Part shown: piece after piece, positions 1 through 6,988 of the stretch | Layout: the number at the start of each line of letters is the position of its first letter | How positions within the stretch are numbered: the stretch's first letter is position 1 | DNA from: Caloramator australicus RC3 | GTDB lineage: Bacteria; Bacillota; Clostridia; Clostridiales; Caloramatoraceae | Direction: 5' to 3' | Length of the DNA stretch: 38,227 nt | Assembly (NCBI RefSeq): GCF_000297115.1 | Contig: NZ_CAKP01000072.1 | Location: forward strand, 1-38,227 | Translations under genes and position numbers: made by a program | The notes under the pieces: generated by a model | Told to the model about the DNA's origin: nothing | The model's input: the letters and a program-made list of their open reading frames with translations, nothing else | The model's database searches: none

Positions 1-28
1 AAGTTGCCGTAAAGTGGCAACTTTTTAA
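1..28 (+). terminator. Hairpin with T-run at window edge
   Basis: Arms AAGTTGCC (1-8) and GGCAACTT (16-23) enclose a 7-base loop and run into TTTTT on the plus strand. It could end a plus-strand gene lying left of the window. It also sits directly after the stop of the minus-strand ABC gene and may serve both, but the bases that would show a T-run on that strand lie outside the window. Confidence 0.6.
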
Positions 29-1806
29 TATTCTATCCTTTGGCTTTCTTCTGTAAGCATGTTTTTATAAAGAGTATAATAGTAACCCTTCTTTTTAAGA
101 AGCGTCTCATGGTTTCCATCTTCGATTATTTTACCGCCCTCTATTACAAGTATTCTATCTGCATTTCTTACGGTTGAAAGTCTATGGGCGATTACAAAGC
201 TTGTTCTTCCCTTTAAAACCCTTTGAATAGCATCTTGAATTATATGCTCTGTATGGGCGTCAACGGAAGAAGTTGCTTCATCAAGTATAAATATAGAAGG
301 GTTTGAAATTACTGCCCTTGCAAGGGAAATAAGCTGCCTTTGTCCTATGGAAAGCTTACTTCCACCCTCGCCAACTTCAGTGTTGTAACCCTTTTCAAGC
401 CCCATAATAAAGTCATGGGCATTTACAAGCTTTGCAGCTTCAATTATCTCATCCATTGTAGCGTCAAGCTTCCCATATCTTATATTATCGGCAACAGTTC
501 CGCTGAAAAGATGGGGCGTTTGAAGGACATAACCTAGGCTAGAGTGGAGGATTTTAAGGGGAATATCCCTATAATCTACCCCATCTATAAATATCCTTCC
601 TTCTGTCGGCTCATAGAAGCGGCAGATAAGATTAACTATAGCTGTTTTCCCAGAGCCGGTTTCTCCAACAAGGGCTATTGTTTGTCCCTTTTTAACCTGT
701 AAATTAAAGTTTTCTAAAACCTTTTCACCTTCTTTGTATTTAAAGCTTACATTTTCAAATACTATATCCCCTTGTATTTTAAAATCCTCTAATTTCCCTT
801 CATCCTTTATTTCAGGTTCTGTGTTTATAAGGTCTATTACCCTTTCTGCTGCTGCTTGGGCTGAGATTAGCTCTGCCGTAACCCTTGCAAGTTCCCTTAC
901 AGGCTCGAAAAATTGAATTGAGTAGGATATAAAGGCTGCAAGGGTTCCAAAGCTTATTAAATTCATATAGGTATATTTTCCACCCACAACAAGTATTATC
1001 GCTGTTGATATGCTTCCAAGGCTTATTACAATTGGCATATAAATAGAGGACAGAATAGCAGCCTTTATTGCAGCGTTTTTCATTTCGGATGTTTCAAGCT
1101 TAAATTCGCTAATATGCATATTTTCTGTTGAGAGTATCTTCGACGTTTTAGCTCCCATTATTGCCTCATTAAAAGAGCCTGTTATTTGGGAGTTTAGTTT
1201 TCTTACTATCCTATATTGCTTTAATATTCTTTTTTGAAAATATATGCTAATTACAAACAGCACAGGTATTGCAAGTATTATAAAAAGGGCAAGTTTAATA
1301 TTTAAGGTTAAAAGATAAATTAATATAAACGTCATTATGGATACTCCCCAAACCATGTCGACTATTCCCCAGGCAAGGGTATCACCAAGCTTTGAAACGT
1401 CGGAGGTTAACCTTGACATTAGATATCCCGTCTGGGTGTTATCGAAAAAGGAAAAAGACAGTGTTTGTAGCTTTTCAAAGGCAGATTTTCTAATGTCGTG
1501 GCAAAGGCCCATATCTACCTTCCCTGCTATTGCTATCAAAAGGTATACGTTAATGGTTTGGAATATAATTAAGATTAAATAAAAAAGTATGAACTTATAA
1601 AAACCTTTGTAGGTTCCCTTTATTACGAAGTTATCTATTGCGTATTTAGAAAGATAAGGGAATGTGGCATCGATTGCCCCTACAAATACCATTATCATGA
1701 TAAGAGAAAATATTTCTTTTTTATATGGTTTTAAAAAGGATAAGTATTTTTTCCAAAGCTTAAGGTCAAAATTGTTTTTATATTCCTTTTCTTTTATTTG
1801 AGCCAT
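25..1806 (-). CDS. ABC exporter, second subunit of heterodimer (BmrD-like)
   Basis: A 593-residue half-transporter: an N-terminal six-helix membrane domain (about residues 30-310) followed by a nucleotide-binding domain. Walker A is GETGSGKT near residue 380, the signature is LSIGQ near 485 and Walker B is ILDEATSSVD near 505, with the catalytic Glu present. The signature departs from LSGGQ. Paired with the upstream gene, whose catalytic Glu is Asp, this gives one canonical and one degenerate ATP site, the pattern of heterodimeric exporters such as BmrCD, LmrCD and TM287/288. It starts at ATG 1806 after a GGCGGTGAT ribosome site, 12 bases below the first subunit, so the two are co-transcribed. 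The likely role is drug or lipid export from the cytoplasmic membrane; the substrate cannot be read from sequence. Confidence 0.9.
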   Translation of the reverse strand: MAQIKEKEYKNNFDLKLWKKYLSFLKPYKKEIFSLIMIMVFVGAIDATFPYLSKYAIDNFVIKGTYKGFYKFILFYLILIIFQTINVYLLIAIAGKVDMGLCHDIRKSAFEKLQTLSFSFFDNTQTGYLMSRLTSDVSKLGDTLAWGIVDMVWGVSIMTFILIYLLTLNIKLALFIILAIPVLFVISIYFQKRILKQYRIVRKLNSQITGSFNEAIMGAKTSKILSTENMHISEFKLETSEMKNAAIKAAILSSIYMPIVISLGSISTAIILVVGGKYTYMNLISFGTLAAFISYSIQFFEPVRELARVTAELISAQAAAERVIDLINTEPEIKDEGKLEDFKIQGDIVFENVSFKYKEGEKVLENFNLQVKKGQTIALVGETGSGKTAIVNLICRFYEPTEGRIFIDGVDYRDIPLKILHSSLGYVLQTPHLFSGTVADNIRYGKLDATMDEIIEAAKLVNAHDFIMGLEKGYNTEVGEGGSKLSIGQRQLISLARAVISNPSIFILDEATSSVDAHTEHIIQDAIQRVLKGRTSFVIAHRLSTVRNADRILVIEGGKIIEDGNHETLLKKKGYYYTLYKNMLTEESQRIEY

Positions 1807-1818
1807 AATATCACCGCC

Positions 1819-3615
1819 TTATATTGCCTTTTCAAAGTCCCTTTCTATTAAGGATTGGATTTCCCAAACCCTTTTATAAAGCCCTTCCTCCCTTATAAGC
1901 TTTTCGTGGTTTCCTATGTTTGTAACTTTACCCTTATCTAAAACTATTATAATATCAGCATCCTTAACGCTGGTTATTCTGTGGGAGATTATAATCGTCG
2001 TTGTATTTTTGCTCCTTTCTTTAAGGGCGTTTCTTATCTTAGCTTCAGTTTCCGTATCAACGGCACTTAAGGAATCATCAAAGACAAGGATTGGATAATC
2101 CTTCAAAACTGTTCTTGCAATAGTAATTCTTTGCCTTTGGCCGCCTGATAAGGTTATTCCCTTTTCACCAACTAAGGTGTCATATCCATCCTCAAATTCC
2201 ATTATTGTATCGTGGATGGATGCGATTTGTGATGCTCTATATATTTCTTCAAGCTCTGCATCGGGATTTGTTATTGCTATGTTTTCTTTGATTGTTTTAG
2301 AGTATAAAAAGGCATCCTGAGGAACTACTCCGATTTTTTGTCTTATAAATGACTTTGATATATCTTTAAGTTCTATCCCATCTATTTTTATTGAACCTTT
2401 TTTGTAGTCGTAAAGCCTCAATAAAAGGGATATTATTGTTGATTTTCCTGAACCTGTGGAGCCAAAGAAGGCTACCGTTTGTCCTGCTTCAATTTTAAAG
2501 GAGATATCCTTTAAAACATAATTTTTATCATCAAATCCAAAGGTTACGCTGCTAAATTCGATATTCCCCTTGATTTCAATATCTTTAATTCCTTCATCAA
2601 GGTTTTCCCTATCCTGAGTTAGTATCTCGTGTATTCTTGAAAGGGATATGGTCATTTTGCCCATGTCGGAGAGAATCCTTCCCATCTGCCTTACGGGCCA
2701 AAGGAGCATTCCTTCATAGCTGACAAAAACGAGCAAGGTTCCTATGGTGATTTTGCCATTTGCAGCAAAGTATGAGCCAATAAGAACCACAAGGGCAGTT
2801 TGAATCATACAAAGGCAGTCTGAAAAGGACCAATAGTTTGCAAAAAGCTTTATAAGATTATAGGTAAGGTCCCTGTAGGTTTTGTTTTTTTCTGCAAATT
2901 TTTTAATCTCAAACTCTTCCCTTGCAAAGGCCTTTACAACTCTAATTCCTGTTATGTTTTCTTGAATTACCGTTGAAAGTTCAGCCTCTGCCTCATCGCT
3001 CCTTTTAAACTGCCTTTGAACCCTTGTAAAAAACCAAAGGGCAAAGGCGAAGATAATAGGAACTATCAATGTCGCAACAAGGGCAAATTTTACATCCAAA
3101 GAAAACATTATAATGAGTATAAGGCTAAGAAGTATAACTGTCCTTCCTATTTCAACAAACTGGTTTGCTAAAAAATTTCTTATGGTTTCAACGTCGGAGG
3201 TGCATCTTTGTATTATTTCCCCCGATGGATATTTTGAGTAAAATTCATATTTTGCCCTTAGTATTGTTTCGTATAGACTGTCCTTAAACCTCTTTGCTAT
3301 GTTTTCTGAGGCTTGGCTTGACCATTTTCCTTTAAGATAAAGAAATAATGAGTTAAGTAGGGTAAGTAGTATTACCAAAAGCCCCATAATCCATAGATTT
3401 TTTAGAATGTAATCTCTACCACCTAAAGAATCTACTAAATTTATCATTAGTTTAGATGTTATAGGCTTTGTCCCGATTATCGAGTCAACGGTTAGTTTTA
3501 TAATAAGGGGAATAAGGACGGAGAATAAAGCCGAAAGACCCGTTGCAATTATTGAGGCAATGTATTTTAGCCTAAAGCCCTTTGAAAAATCAATTAAAAG
3601 TCGATATTTCCTCAT
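1819..3615 (-). CDS. ABC exporter, first subunit of heterodimer (BmrC-like)
   Basis: A 598-residue half-transporter with an N-terminal transmembrane domain and a C-terminal ATPase domain. Walker A is GSTGSGKST near residue 384, the signature is a perfect LSGGQRQR near 488, and Walker B reads LVFDDSLSAVD near 507, with Asp where the catalytic Glu is expected. In known heterodimers the subunit with Asp forms the degenerate site together with the partner's altered signature (LSIGQ here), which fits exactly. I start it at ATG 3615 behind AAGGAAGGTGAT. An upstream in-frame ATG at 3660 would place coding sequence inside a terminator hairpin and has no ribosome site. The gene order, Asp-type subunit then Glu-type subunit behind a leader peptide, copies B. 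subtilis bmrBCD. Confidence 0.9.
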   Translation of the reverse strand: MRKYRLLIDFSKGFRLKYIASIIATGLSALFSVLIPLIIKLTVDSIIGTKPITSKLMINLVDSLGGRDYILKNLWIMGLLVILLTLLNSLFLYLKGKWSSQASENIAKRFKDSLYETILRAKYEFYSKYPSGEIIQRCTSDVETIRNFLANQFVEIGRTVILLSLILIIMFSLDVKFALVATLIVPIIFAFALWFFTRVQRQFKRSDEAEAELSTVIQENITGIRVVKAFAREEFEIKKFAEKNKTYRDLTYNLIKLFANYWSFSDCLCMIQTALVVLIGSYFAANGKITIGTLLVFVSYEGMLLWPVRQMGRILSDMGKMTISLSRIHEILTQDRENLDEGIKDIEIKGNIEFSSVTFGFDDKNYVLKDISFKIEAGQTVAFFGSTGSGKSTIISLLLRLYDYKKGSIKIDGIELKDISKSFIRQKIGVVPQDAFLYSKTIKENIAITNPDAELEEIYRASQIASIHDTIMEFEDGYDTLVGEKGITLSGGQRQRITIARTVLKDYPILVFDDSLSAVDTETEAKIRNALKERSKNTTTIIISHRITSVKDADIIIVLDKGKVTNIGNHEKLIREEGLYKRVWEIQSLIERDFEKAI

Positions 3616-3630
3616 GTCATCACCTTCCTT

Positions 3631-3669
3631 TAAACATAAAAAGGCCATGGGATAGCACACCCATGGCCT
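3631..3669 (-). terminator. Attenuator terminator in ABC exporter leader
   Basis: On the minus strand a 10-bp stem with core arms GGCCATGGG (3660-3668) and CCCATGGCC (3643-3651) encloses an 8-base loop and runs directly into TTTTTATG. It is a textbook intrinsic terminator, but it lies between the promoter and the first exporter gene, so it must be conditional. It begins 18 bases after the stop of the leader peptide. Confidence 0.85.
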
Positions 3670-3787
3670 AGATTACTTAATATTTTTTAGGGCAATATAC
3701 GCGAAGGCATAGGTTGCACTATCTTTTTATTTTCAGTGTTAAATTTAATTTTTAAACTTCCTATAAACATTAACATCTGTGCAACCT
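3655..3787 (-). promoter_or_regulatory. Ribosome-controlled attenuator, competing RNA segments
   Basis: Three pairings compete on the minus-strand RNA. The leader ribosome-site segment AGGUUGCAC (3779-3787) pairs perfectly over 9 bp with GUGCAACCU (3711-3719). The overlapping segment GCAACCUAUG (3708-3717) can instead pair with CAUGGGUGUGC (3655-3665), which is the 5' arm and loop of the terminator, over 10 bp with one G bulge and one U-G pair. Forming that antiterminator blocks the terminator. A ribosome held early in the leader ORF would cover the first segment and free the second. The pairings are seen in the sequence; the regulatory outcome is inferred from known attenuators. Confidence 0.65.
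3687..3776 (-). CDS. Leader peptide of ABC exporter operon (BmrB-type)
   Basis: A 29-codon ORF on the minus strand, ATG 3776 to TAA 3687, beginning MLMFIGSLK and ending VQPMPSRILP. It has a strong ribosome site, GGGAGG, 8 bases before the ATG and lies between a good promoter and the attenuator terminator. It is basic, with a proline-rich tail (P22, P24, P29) placed over the antiterminator segment, as expected if ribosome position controls transcription. In B. subtilis the leader peptide BmrB controls bmrCD this way in response to translation inhibitors. I infer the same role here. No homology search was possible. Confidence 0.7.
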   Translation of the reverse strand: MLMFIGSLKIKFNTENKKIVQPMPSRILP

Positions 3788-3811
3788 CCCTTCATAAATA
3801 TTTCTTTTTAT

Positions 3812-3840
3812 AGTATAAAATAATTTTTAAAAAATTTCAA
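3812..3840 (-). promoter_or_regulatory. Promoter of leader peptide and ABC exporter operon
   Basis: On the minus strand TTGAAA (3835-3840), a 17-base spacer and TATACT (3812-3817). It lies about 36 bases before the leader peptide ATG. Confidence 0.7.
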
Positions 3841-3899
3841 CAATTATTTGCCATAATGCCATAAGTTGCTAAAATATTGAATATGTAAAAAATCAAAAC

Positions 3900-3920
3900 A
3901 TCAAGTAGTAGGCACTTGAT
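3900..3920. repeat. Decayed copy of AAGTGCC palindrome, or VapB operator
   Basis: Arms ATCAAGT (3900-3906) and ACTTGAT (3914-3920) form an inverted repeat. The middle 15 bases match AAGTGCCAGGCACTT with three changes. It sits 4 bases before the -35 box of the toxin-antitoxin promoter, so it could equally be the autoregulatory operator usual for VapBC systems. Confidence 0.45.
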
Positions 3921-3924
3921 ATTA

Positions 3925-3953
3925 TTGATTTTAATTTGGAAAGGGAATATAAT
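3925..3953 (+). promoter_or_regulatory. Promoter of vapBC-like operon
   Basis: TTGATT (3925-3930), a 17-base spacer and a perfect TATAAT (3948-3953), 28 bases before the antitoxin ATG. Confidence 0.7.
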
Positions 3954-3981
3954 AATAAAAAACGATGTTGGAGTGATTTAG

Positions 3982-4245
3982 ATGGGTATTGCAAAGGAGT
4001 ATAAAGATGAAATTAATAATAATGAATATAAAATTATTAGAGTGTCTGCTGAAATAATAGATTTGATTAAAGAAAAGCTAGGGGATGAAGTTTTATGGGT
4101 ATATGATGATGAAACCAAAGAGCTTTTCTTGTTTAAAAAACCGGAGTCTTTTACTGATGCGTTAGCTGGACTTGGAGAAGAAATGTGGAAAAATGCAGGT
4201 GGTGTTGATTATATAAAGCAGGAGAGAGATTCATGGGAAAACTAG
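3982..4245 (+). CDS. VapB-type antitoxin
   Basis: An 87-residue acidic protein directly upstream of, and overlapping by 13 bases, a PIN-domain toxin. The N-terminal half (about residues 15-52, YKIIRVSAEI...ELFLFKKP) looks like a small beta-rich DNA-binding antitoxin domain of the AbrB/SpoVT kind. The C-terminal tail (LGEEMWKNAGG) would be the toxin-binding segment. The presumed role is to bind and neutralise the toxin and repress the shared promoter. The call rests mainly on position and size; the exact antitoxin family is uncertain. The ribosome site before ATG 3982 is weak (GGAGTGATTTAG). Confidence 0.65.
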   Translation: MGIAKEYKDEINNNEYKIIRVSAEIIDLIKEKLGDEVLWVYDDETKELFLFKKPESFTDALAGLGEEMWKNAGGVDYIKQERDSWEN

Positions 4246-4676
4246 TCGATAAATTAAAAAATTATAGCAGGATAGCAATAGATACCAATTCATTTATATA
4301 CTTAATGGAGAGAAATGAGAAATATTTTAATGAAGTTAGGGAAATGTTTAGGTTAATTGAATCTGGTTCTGTTTTTGCAATTTCTTCTATGCTACTTATA
4401 ACTGAGGTTTTAACAAAGCCTTACAAAGATGGGGATATATTACTTGCAAATAGATATAAAGCATTTATTAGTGCTTTCCCAAATTTATATTTGAAAAATA
4501 TTGATTATAATGTTTTGGTTCTAACGGCTAAGATGAGAGCGAGGTATGGATTAAAAACCCCTGATGCTATTTTTATAGCATCAGCTTTGGAGGAAAAGGC
4601 AGAGGCTTTTGTAACAAACGATATAAGATTGAGAAAAATTAATGAGATTGAGTTTATTATACTTGACGAAATATAA
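4233..4676 (+). CDS. VapC-type PIN-domain ribonuclease toxin
   Basis: A 147-residue PIN-domain protein. The four acidic metal-binding positions of the family are visible: D17 in IDTNSF, E58 in ITEVLTKP, D111 in KTPDAIFIASA and D130 in VTNDIRL. VapC toxins are Mg-dependent RNases that cut tRNA or rRNA; the target here is unknown. The gene overlaps the antitoxin by 13 bases and is preceded by a GGAGAGAG ribosome site inside it, so translation is coupled. Length and motifs are complete, so it should be active. A palindromic repeat starts 3 bases after the stop. Confidence 0.85.
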   Translation: MGKLVDKLKNYSRIAIDTNSFIYLMERNEKYFNEVREMFRLIESGSVFAISSMLLITEVLTKPYKDGDILLANRYKAFISAFPNLYLKNIDYNVLVLTAKMRARYGLKTPDAIFIASALEEKAEAFVTNDIRLRKINEIEFIILDEI

Positions 4677-4678
4677 TG

Positions 4679-4693
4679 AAGTGGCAGGCACTT
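4679..4693. repeat. AAGTGCC palindrome copy, one mismatch
   Basis: Reads AAGTGGCAGGCACTT, one base from AAGTGCCAGGCACTT. It starts 3 bases after the vapC-like stop codon and its end overlaps the -35 box of the thi promoter. Confidence 0.7.
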
Positions 4694-4721
4694 TACATTT
4701 TATAATTTTTTGAATTATAAT
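4692..4721 (+). promoter_or_regulatory. Promoter of thi operon
   Basis: TTTACA (4692-4697), an 18-base spacer and TATAAT (4716-4721), 25 bases before the TPP aptamer. Confidence 0.6.
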
Positions 4722-4745
4722 AATTTTAGAAAACTAAATAAAGGA

Positions 4746-4840
4746 CACTGGGGGAGATGGACGAGGCCATCTGAGAGTAAGGTCCGATGAAACCTTAGAC
4801 CCTTTGAACCTGATCTGGATTATACCAGCGTAGGGAAGTG
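4746..4840 (+). ncRNA. TPP riboswitch (THI element)
   Basis: The aptamer carries the TPP signatures CTGAGA (4771-4776), ACCCTTTGAACCTGATC (4799-4815) and CCAGCGTAGGGAAGTG (4825-4840), with a short closing stem CACT/AGTG. It binds thiamine pyrophosphate and controls the thiSGHFEC operon. CCAGCGTAGGG (4825-4835) at the 3' end can also pair with CCTTTACGCTGG (4889-4900) in the second terminator loop, 11 bp including two G-U pairs. That gives an antiterminator when ligand is absent. Confidence 0.95.
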
Positions 4841-4849
4841 GGAAAATAT

Positions 4850-4918
4850 GCACTACTCTATTTTGCTGGGTAGTGCTTTTTTGCACTACCTTTACGCTGG
4901 GGTAGTGCAATTTTTTTT
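4850..4918 (+). terminator. Tandem terminators of the TPP riboswitch
   Basis: Two successive hairpins end in T-runs. The first pairs GCACTAC (4850-4856) with GTAGTGC (4870-4876), followed by T6. The second pairs TTGCACTACC (4881-4890) with GGTAGTGCAA (4901-4910), followed by T8. The arms share sequence, so the inner strands (4869-4876 with 4883-4890) can also pair across the first T-run. The thiS ribosome site AAGGAGGG follows at once. Confidence 0.85.
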
Positions 4919-4931
4919 AAGGAGGGAGATA

Positions 4932-5123
4932 ATGGCATTTTTAAACGATGAAAGGATTAGCTTTAATGGGACGGTTTTAGAACTTTTAAAAAGGGAGGGA
5001 TATGATGAAAAAAAGGTTGTTGTTTTACTCAATGGTGAGATCTTAAAAAGGGACCTTTTGGATGAGGTTTTCTTGAAGGAAGAGGATTATTTAGAAGTTG
5101 TAAGCTTTGTTGGAGGTGGTTAA
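4932..5123 (+). CDS. thiS: Sulfur carrier protein ThiS
   Basis: A 63-residue ubiquitin-like carrier ending in the diagnostic Gly-Gly (SFVGGG). ThiF adenylates this C-terminus, which is then converted to a thiocarboxylate that donates sulfur to ThiG for the thiamine thiazole ring. I start it at ATG 4932, 5 bases after AAGGAGGG. An upstream in-frame ATG at 4848 would put coding sequence through both riboswitch terminators and is rejected. First gene of the operon; its stop lies inside the thiG ribosome-site region, so the two are coupled. Confidence 0.95.
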   Translation: MAFLNDERISFNGTVLELLKREGYDEKKVVVLLNGEILKRDLLDEVFLKEEDYLEVVSFVGGG

Positions 5124-5124
5124 T

Positions 5125-5892
5125 GTGTCTTTTGTAATTGGTGGAAAAACTATTAATTCAAGGCTTTTTGTAGGAACAGGAAAGCTTCCAAGTTATGAAA
5201 TGATAAAAGATATAATTAGGGAAGCTCAAATAGATGTTGTTACAGTTGCTGTAAGAAGGGCCCATAGAGGTGGAGAAAGAGAAAACATTTTGGATTATAT
5301 TCCAAAAGAAACCATAATAATGGTAAATACATCCGGAGCAAGGGATTATAAGGAGGCTGTAAAGATAGCTTTAATCGGTAGGGAACTTACAAATTCTAAT
5401 TGGATAAAGGTAGAAATAGAGGCTGATACTAAATATCTTTTGCCTGATAATGAAGAAACCATTAAGGCCTGTGAGATATTAGTTAAGGAGGGATTTAACG
5501 TTTTCCCTTATATTTCCCCGGATCTTATAGTTGCTAAAAAACTTGAGGATATTGGAGTTAGTGCAGTAATGCCCCTCGGTTCACCAATTGGAACCAACAA
5601 AGGATTGGTGGCAAAGGAGCTTTTAAAGGCTATAATAAACGAAATAAAAATTCCAGTCATTGTCGATGCGGGAATAGGAAGGCCCTCCCATGCGGCTGAG
5701 GCTATGGAACTTGGAGCCGAAGCTTGCCTTATAAACACCGCTATTGCAACAGCAAAGGATCCTATTAAAATGGCAAAGGCCTTTAAGATGGCGATAGATG
5801 CAGGAAGACTAGCTTATGAAGTAGGAGTTTTAAAGGAAAAGGAATATGCCGATGCATCATCACCTTTAACGGGATTTTTAAGGGGTGTTTAA
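5125..5892 (+). CDS. thiG: Thiazole synthase ThiG
   Basis: A 255-residue TIM-barrel enzyme that makes the thiazole phosphate carboxylate from 1-deoxyxylulose 5-phosphate, dehydroglycine and ThiS thiocarboxylate. Family landmarks are SRLFVGTGK near the N-terminus, the IKVEIEADTKYLLPD stretch, AVMPLGSPIGTNKG and PVIVDAGIGRPSHAAEAMELG. I start it at GTG 5125, 7 bases after GGAGGTGG; TTG and GTG codons further up lie before or inside that ribosome site. Length matches B. subtilis ThiG. Dehydroglycine would come from ThiH, the next gene. Confidence 0.95.
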   Translation: MSFVIGGKTINSRLFVGTGKLPSYEMIKDIIREAQIDVVTVAVRRAHRGGERENILDYIPKETIIMVNTSGARDYKEAVKIALIGRELTNSNWIKVEIEADTKYLLPDNEETIKACEILVKEGFNVFPYISPDLIVAKKLEDIGVSAVMPLGSPIGTNKGLVAKELLKAIINEIKIPVIVDAGIGRPSHAAEAMELGAEACLINTAIATAKDPIKMAKAFKMAIDAGRLAYEVGVLKEKEYADASSPLTGFLRGV

Positions 5893-5893
5893 T

Positions 5894-6988
5894 ATGTTTA
5901 ATTTTGAAGAAATAGCCCGTCTTTATGAAGAAAATAAAAGCAAACCTTCAAGGGAGGAAGCTATTGAAATTTTAAATACGGAGGATTTATCCGATAAGGA
6001 CTATATTAAACTTTTAAACTGCGATGATTTAGATATATTAGAGGTGGCAGCCAGGAAGGCAAAAAGGCTTACAGAAGCTTATTTTGGTAAAAACATATTT
6101 TTATATATTCCTCTTTATATCTCAAATTATTGTTCATCTGGTTGTATTTATTGTGGGTATTCATGTTTTAATAAAATAGAGAGAAGAAGGCTCAGCTTAG
6201 ATGAAGTTGAAGATGAGATGCTGGCTATAAAGAGAAAAGGATTTAACAGCATATTACTTTTAACGGGGGAGGATGATACAAAGGAGGGGTTTGAATATTT
6301 AAAATCGGCTATAAAAATTGCAAAAAAATATTTTTCTGAAATTTTCATTGAAACAGGTCCTTTATCCTTTGAAGGATATAAGGAACTTATAGATGAGGGA
6401 CTAGTTGGGGTTACTTTATACCAAGAAACCTATGACTTAAATACCTATGAAGCTGTCCATTTAATAGGAAGGAAAAGGAATTTTGTTAAAAGGTTAAATG
6501 CCATTGAGGAGGCAATAAGGGCTGGGGTTAAGGAGGTAAATATAGGTTGTCTTTTGGGACTTTCAAATGATTTTAAAAAGGATGTATTTTTAACTGCTAT
6601 GCATGGCAAGTATCTTCTAAAAAAATATCCTAAAATAGAACTTTCTATATCCTTCCCTAGGATAAGGCCCTTTGAAGGAATGAATTTTATCTATACAAAG
6701 GTTGATGACTTGCAATTTGTAAAATTTATAGTTTATACAAGGCTAATATTAAAGCATGTAGGTATCAATATTTCAACAAGGGAAAGTAAAGAACTGAGGG
6801 ACAACCTAATAGGCCTTGGTGTTACAAAGATGTCGGCGGAGTCTAAAACCGGCGTTGGTGGATATGTAAAGGATAATCCCTCACCAAAGCAGTTTGAGGT
6901 ATCTGATGATAGAAAGGTTGAAGAAATTATTATGTCTATAAAATCCAAGGGATATAATGCAGAATTTACAAATTGGGTGATGTTATGA
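5894..6988 (+). CDS. thiH: Tyrosine lyase ThiH (radical SAM)
   Basis: A 364-residue radical SAM enzyme with the cluster motif C80-SSG-C84-IY-C87. ThiH splits tyrosine to p-cresol and dehydroglycine, the oxygen-sensitive alternative to glycine oxidase ThiO, so thiazole synthesis here is the anaerobic type. I start it at ATG 5894, two bases after the thiG stop and 8 bases after AAGGGG; an in-frame GTG at 5885 overlaps that ribosome site. It overlaps thiF by ATGA. Length is normal for the family. Confidence 0.95.
   Translation: MFNFEEIARLYEENKSKPSREEAIEILNTEDLSDKDYIKLLNCDDLDILEVAARKAKRLTEAYFGKNIFLYIPLYISNYCSSGCIYCGYSCFNKIERRRLSLDEVEDEMLAIKRKGFNSILLLTGEDDTKEGFEYLKSAIKIAKKYFSEIFIETGPLSFEGYKELIDEGLVGVTLYQETYDLNTYEAVHLIGRKRNFVKRLNAIEEAIRAGVKEVNIGCLLGLSNDFKKDVFLTAMHGKYLLKKYPKIELSISFPRIRPFEGMNFIYTKVDDLQFVKFIVYTRLILKHVGINISTRESKELRDNLIGLGVTKMSAESKTGVGGYVKDNPSPKQFEVSDDRKVEEIIMSIKSKGYNAEFTNWVML

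Noticed and set aside
402-409. Walker B Glu to Asp change in the ABC pair as loss of function
   Set aside because: The change is in the first subunit (near 2090), and the partner's complementary signature change shows a normal heterodimer design, not decay.
3616-3660. N-terminal extension of the first ABC subunit to an upstream ATG
   Set aside because: It would run through the attenuator terminator and has no ribosome site; ATG 3615 follows AAGGAAGGTGAT.
4848-4931. Longer ThiS starting at 4848
   Set aside because: The added codons are the two riboswitch terminators; the ribosome site and family length support ATG 4932.
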